64,000 nt of DNA from contig JAQNBH010000132.1 of NCBI GenBank assembly GCA_028752905.1, positions 124,001 to 188,000 on the forward strand, given 5' to 3'. The position numbers were made by a program, and so were the translations under genes. Source of the DNA: Cladorhizidae sp. MBARI D1340-BT2. Lineage: Eukaryota > Porifera > Demospongiae > Poecilosclerida > Cladorhizidae. The notes under the pieces are model-generated. The model did not search any database. It worked only from the letters and a program-made list of their open reading frames with translations, and was not told the DNA's origin. This document shows positions 61,301 through 64,000 of this stretch, one piece after another. The stretch's first letter is position 1. Every line of letters starts with the position of its first letter.

Positions 61301-64000
61301 AATATCAATATCATCTAATCACTTTTCCATGTGCATATACACTGTCCTATAGATGACTTAAATATCAATATCATCTAATAACCTTTCCCATGTGCATATA
61401 TATACACTGTCCTATAGATGACCAATATCATCTAATCACCTTTCCTATGTGCATATAATTATATACACTGTCCTATAGACGACTTAAATATCAATATCAT
61501 CTAATCACCTTTCCCATGTGCATATACACTGTCCTATAGATGACTTAAATATCAATATCATCTAATCACCTTTCCCTTGTGCATATACACTGTCCTATAG
61601 ACGACTTAAATATCAATATCATCTAATCACCTTTCCGATGTGCATATACACTGTCCTATAGATGAATTAAATATCAATATCATCTAATCACCTTTCCCAT
61701 GTGCATATACACTGTCCTATTATACACTGTCCTATAGATGACTTAAATATCAATATCATCTAATCACCTATCCCATGTGCAAATACACTGTCCTATAGAC
61801 GACTTAAATATCAATATCATCTAATCATCTTTCCATGTGCATATACACTGTCCTATAGACGACTTAAATATCAATATCATCTAATCACCTTTCCATGTGC
61901 ATATACACTGTCCTATAGACGACTTAAATATCAATATCATCTAATCACCTTTCCCATGTGCATATACACTGTCGTATAGATGACTTAAATATCAATATCA
62001 TCTAATCACCTTTCCCATGTGCATATACACTGTCCTATAGATAACTTAAATATCAATATCATCTAATCACCTTTCCATGTGCATATACACTGTCCTATAG
62101 ACGACTTAAATATCAATAACATCTAATCACCTTTCCCATGTGCATATACACTGTCCTATAGATGACTTAAATATCAATATCATCTAATCACCTTTCCCAT
62201 GTGCATATACACTGTCCTATAGACGACTTAAATATAAATATCATCTAATCACCTTTCCCATGTGCATATACACTGTCCTATAGACGACTTAAATATCAAT
62301 ATCATCTAATCACCTTTCCCATGTGCATATACACTGTCCTATAGATAACTTAAATATCAATATCATCTAATCACCTTTCCATGTGCATATACACTGTCCT
62401 ATAGACGACTTAAATATCAATATCATCTAATCACCTTTCCATGTGCATATACACTGTCCTATAGAAGACTTAAATATCAATATCATCTAATCACCTTTCC
62501 CACGTGCATATACACTGTCCTATAGACAATTTAAATATCAATATCATGTAATTACCTTTCCCATGTGCATATATATACACTGTCCTATAGATGACCAATA
62601 TCATCTAATCACCTTTCCTATGTGCATATATATACACTGTCCTATAGACGACTTAAATATCAATATCATCTAATCACCTTTCCCATGTGCATATACACTG
62701 TCCTATAGACGACTTAAATATCAATATATTCTAATCACCTTTCCCATGTATATACATACACTGTCCTATAGATGACTAAATATCAATATCATCTCATCAC
62801 CTTTCCCTTGTGCATATACACTGTCCTATAGACGACTTAAATATCAATATCATCTAATCACTTTTCCATGTGCATATACACTGTCCTATAGATGACTTAA
62901 ATATAAATATCATCTAATCACCTATCCCATGTGCAAATTCACTGTCCTATAGATGACTTAAATATCAATATCATCTAATCACCTTTCCATGTGCATATAC
63001 ACTGTCCTATAGACAACTTAAATATCAATATCATCTAATCACCTTTCCCACGTGCATATACACTGTCCTATCGACGACTTAAATATAAATATCATCTAAT
63101 CACCTTTCCCATGTGCATATACACTGTCCTATAGATGACTTAAATATCAATATCATCTAATCACCTATCCCATGTGCATATACACTGTCCTATAGATAAC
63201 TTAAATATCAATATCATCTAATCACCTTTCCCGCGTGCATATACACTGTCCTATAGATGACTTAAATATCAATATCATCTAATCACCTTTCCATGTGCAT
63301 ATACACTGTCCTATAGACGACATAAAAATATCAATATCATCTAATCACCTTTCCCGCGTGCATATACACTGTCCTATAGACAATTAAAATATCAATATCA
63401 TCTAATCACCTTTCCCATGTGCATATATATACACTGTCCTATAGATGACCAATATCATCTAATCACCTTTCCTATGTGCATATATATACACTGTCCTATA
63501 GACGACTTAAATATCAATAACATCTAATCACCTTTCCCATGTGCATATACACTGTCCTATCGACGACTTAAATATAAATATCATCTAATCACCTTTCCCA
63601 TGTGCATATACACTGTCCTATAGACGACTTAAATATCAATATCATCTAATCACCTTTCCCATGTGCATATACACTGTCCTATAGATGACTTAAATATCAA
63701 TATCATCTAATCACCTTTACCATGTGCATATACACTGTCCTATTATACACCATCCTATAGATGACTTAAATATAAATATCATCTAATCACCTTTCCATGT
63801 GCATATACACTGTCCTATAGACAACTTAAATATCAATATCATCTAATCACCTTTCCATGTGCATATATACTGTCATATAGACGACTTAAATATCAATATC
63901 ATCTAATCACCTTTCCCACGTGCATATACACTGTCCTATAGACAACTTAAATATCAATATCAACTAATCACCTTTCCCATGTGCATATACACTCCTATAG

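Larger units (their letters stand above)
47285..63481. repeat. Higher-order blocks (4.4-6.4 kb) of the 61-bp satellite
   Basis: The junction ATATATACACTGTCCTATAG followed by an ATCAATAACATC unit and a CCTATCGACG unit recurs at 47285, 52681, 59126 and 63482. This gives block lengths of about 5396, 6445 and 4356 bp. Within blocks, rare units recur in order (CATATAATTATATACAC, CTATTATACACTG, TTTATTATAGATG, GGCTACTTAAATAGC). The distance from the CATATAATTATA unit to the solo LTR is 1610 bp in both the 41.4-43.0 kb and 49.9-51.5 kb blocks, and 1549 bp, one unit less, at 55.7-57.3 kb. The stretch at 40.5-44.15 kb is the partial first block, interrupted by the transposon. Confidence 0.85.
40510..64000. 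repeat. 61-bp AT-rich satellite, running past the window end
   Basis: The unit begins GTCCTATAGACGACTTAAAT, continues ATCAATATCATCTAATCACC and ends TTTCCCATGTGCATATACACT. Variants include CGAC/TGAC/CAAC/TAAC, TTTCC/TTTCCC, CACGTG or GCGTG for CATGTG, a longer GCATATATATACACTG form, and a shortened GATGACCAATATC form. After subtracting the inserted transposon and four solo LTRs, about 18.9 kb of satellite remains, roughly 310 units. Every frame is full of stops. The array is organised into large higher-order blocks, listed separately. Confidence 0.96.

Noticed and set aside
1..64000. tRNA or rRNA genes, bacterial operons, phage genes
   Set aside because: None recognised by eye on either strand; the window shows introns and eukaryotic transposons instead.

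Overview
This window is eukaryotic and almost gene-free. It consists mainly of tandem repeats (roughly three quarters of the bases) with transposable elements in and between them. No bacterial signals and no convincing host gene were found. Short GT-AG introns (48 to about 400 bp), high AT content and the transposon families present (a DUF7869-type protein, a P2RX7_C-like zinc protein, piggyBac, Ty3-type Gag) suggest an early-branching invertebrate. A demosponge such as Amphimedon is my best guess; this is inference, not proof.

Layout: 1-1740 holds old, degenerate AT-rich minisatellites. 1986-2500 is a decayed Ty3-like Gag remnant. 3901-4853 is a non-autonomous piggyBac-type element with TTAA flanks. 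4973-5271 is a (TC)n run followed by a 71-bp minisatellite. 6886-9407 is a 39-bp array, and 9632-11108 is a 37-bp array open in all three forward frames. 12311-14535 is the left part of a decayed DNA transposon with two convergent genes: a P2RX7_C-like zinc protein (+) and a DDE transposase with an SDGRxDSPGHSA motif (-). 14536-36655 is a 22-kb array of about 417 copies of a 53-bp unit, which runs in frame into that transposase gene and appears to have grown out of it. 36666-38779 is a second 39-bp array whose first unit looks like a piggyBac terminus. 39716-40085 is a 34-bp array. 40510 to the window end is a 61-bp AT-rich satellite.

The 61-bp satellite carries two kinds of insertion. A 360-bp solo LTR with 5-bp CACGT duplications occurs four times with the same junctions, so it was copied with higher-order repeat blocks. 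A single 3130-bp DNA transposon (44155-47284) has 35-bp perfect terminal inverted repeats and a three-exon DUF7869-type gene on the minus strand that can be read through about 490 codons. Empty copies of its insertion site in neighbouring satellite blocks indicate a 2-bp AT target duplication and a young insertion. This element is the best candidate for an undescribed system here.

All family names come from recalled motif patterns, since no search was possible. Splice sites are read from consensus and reading-frame agreement.
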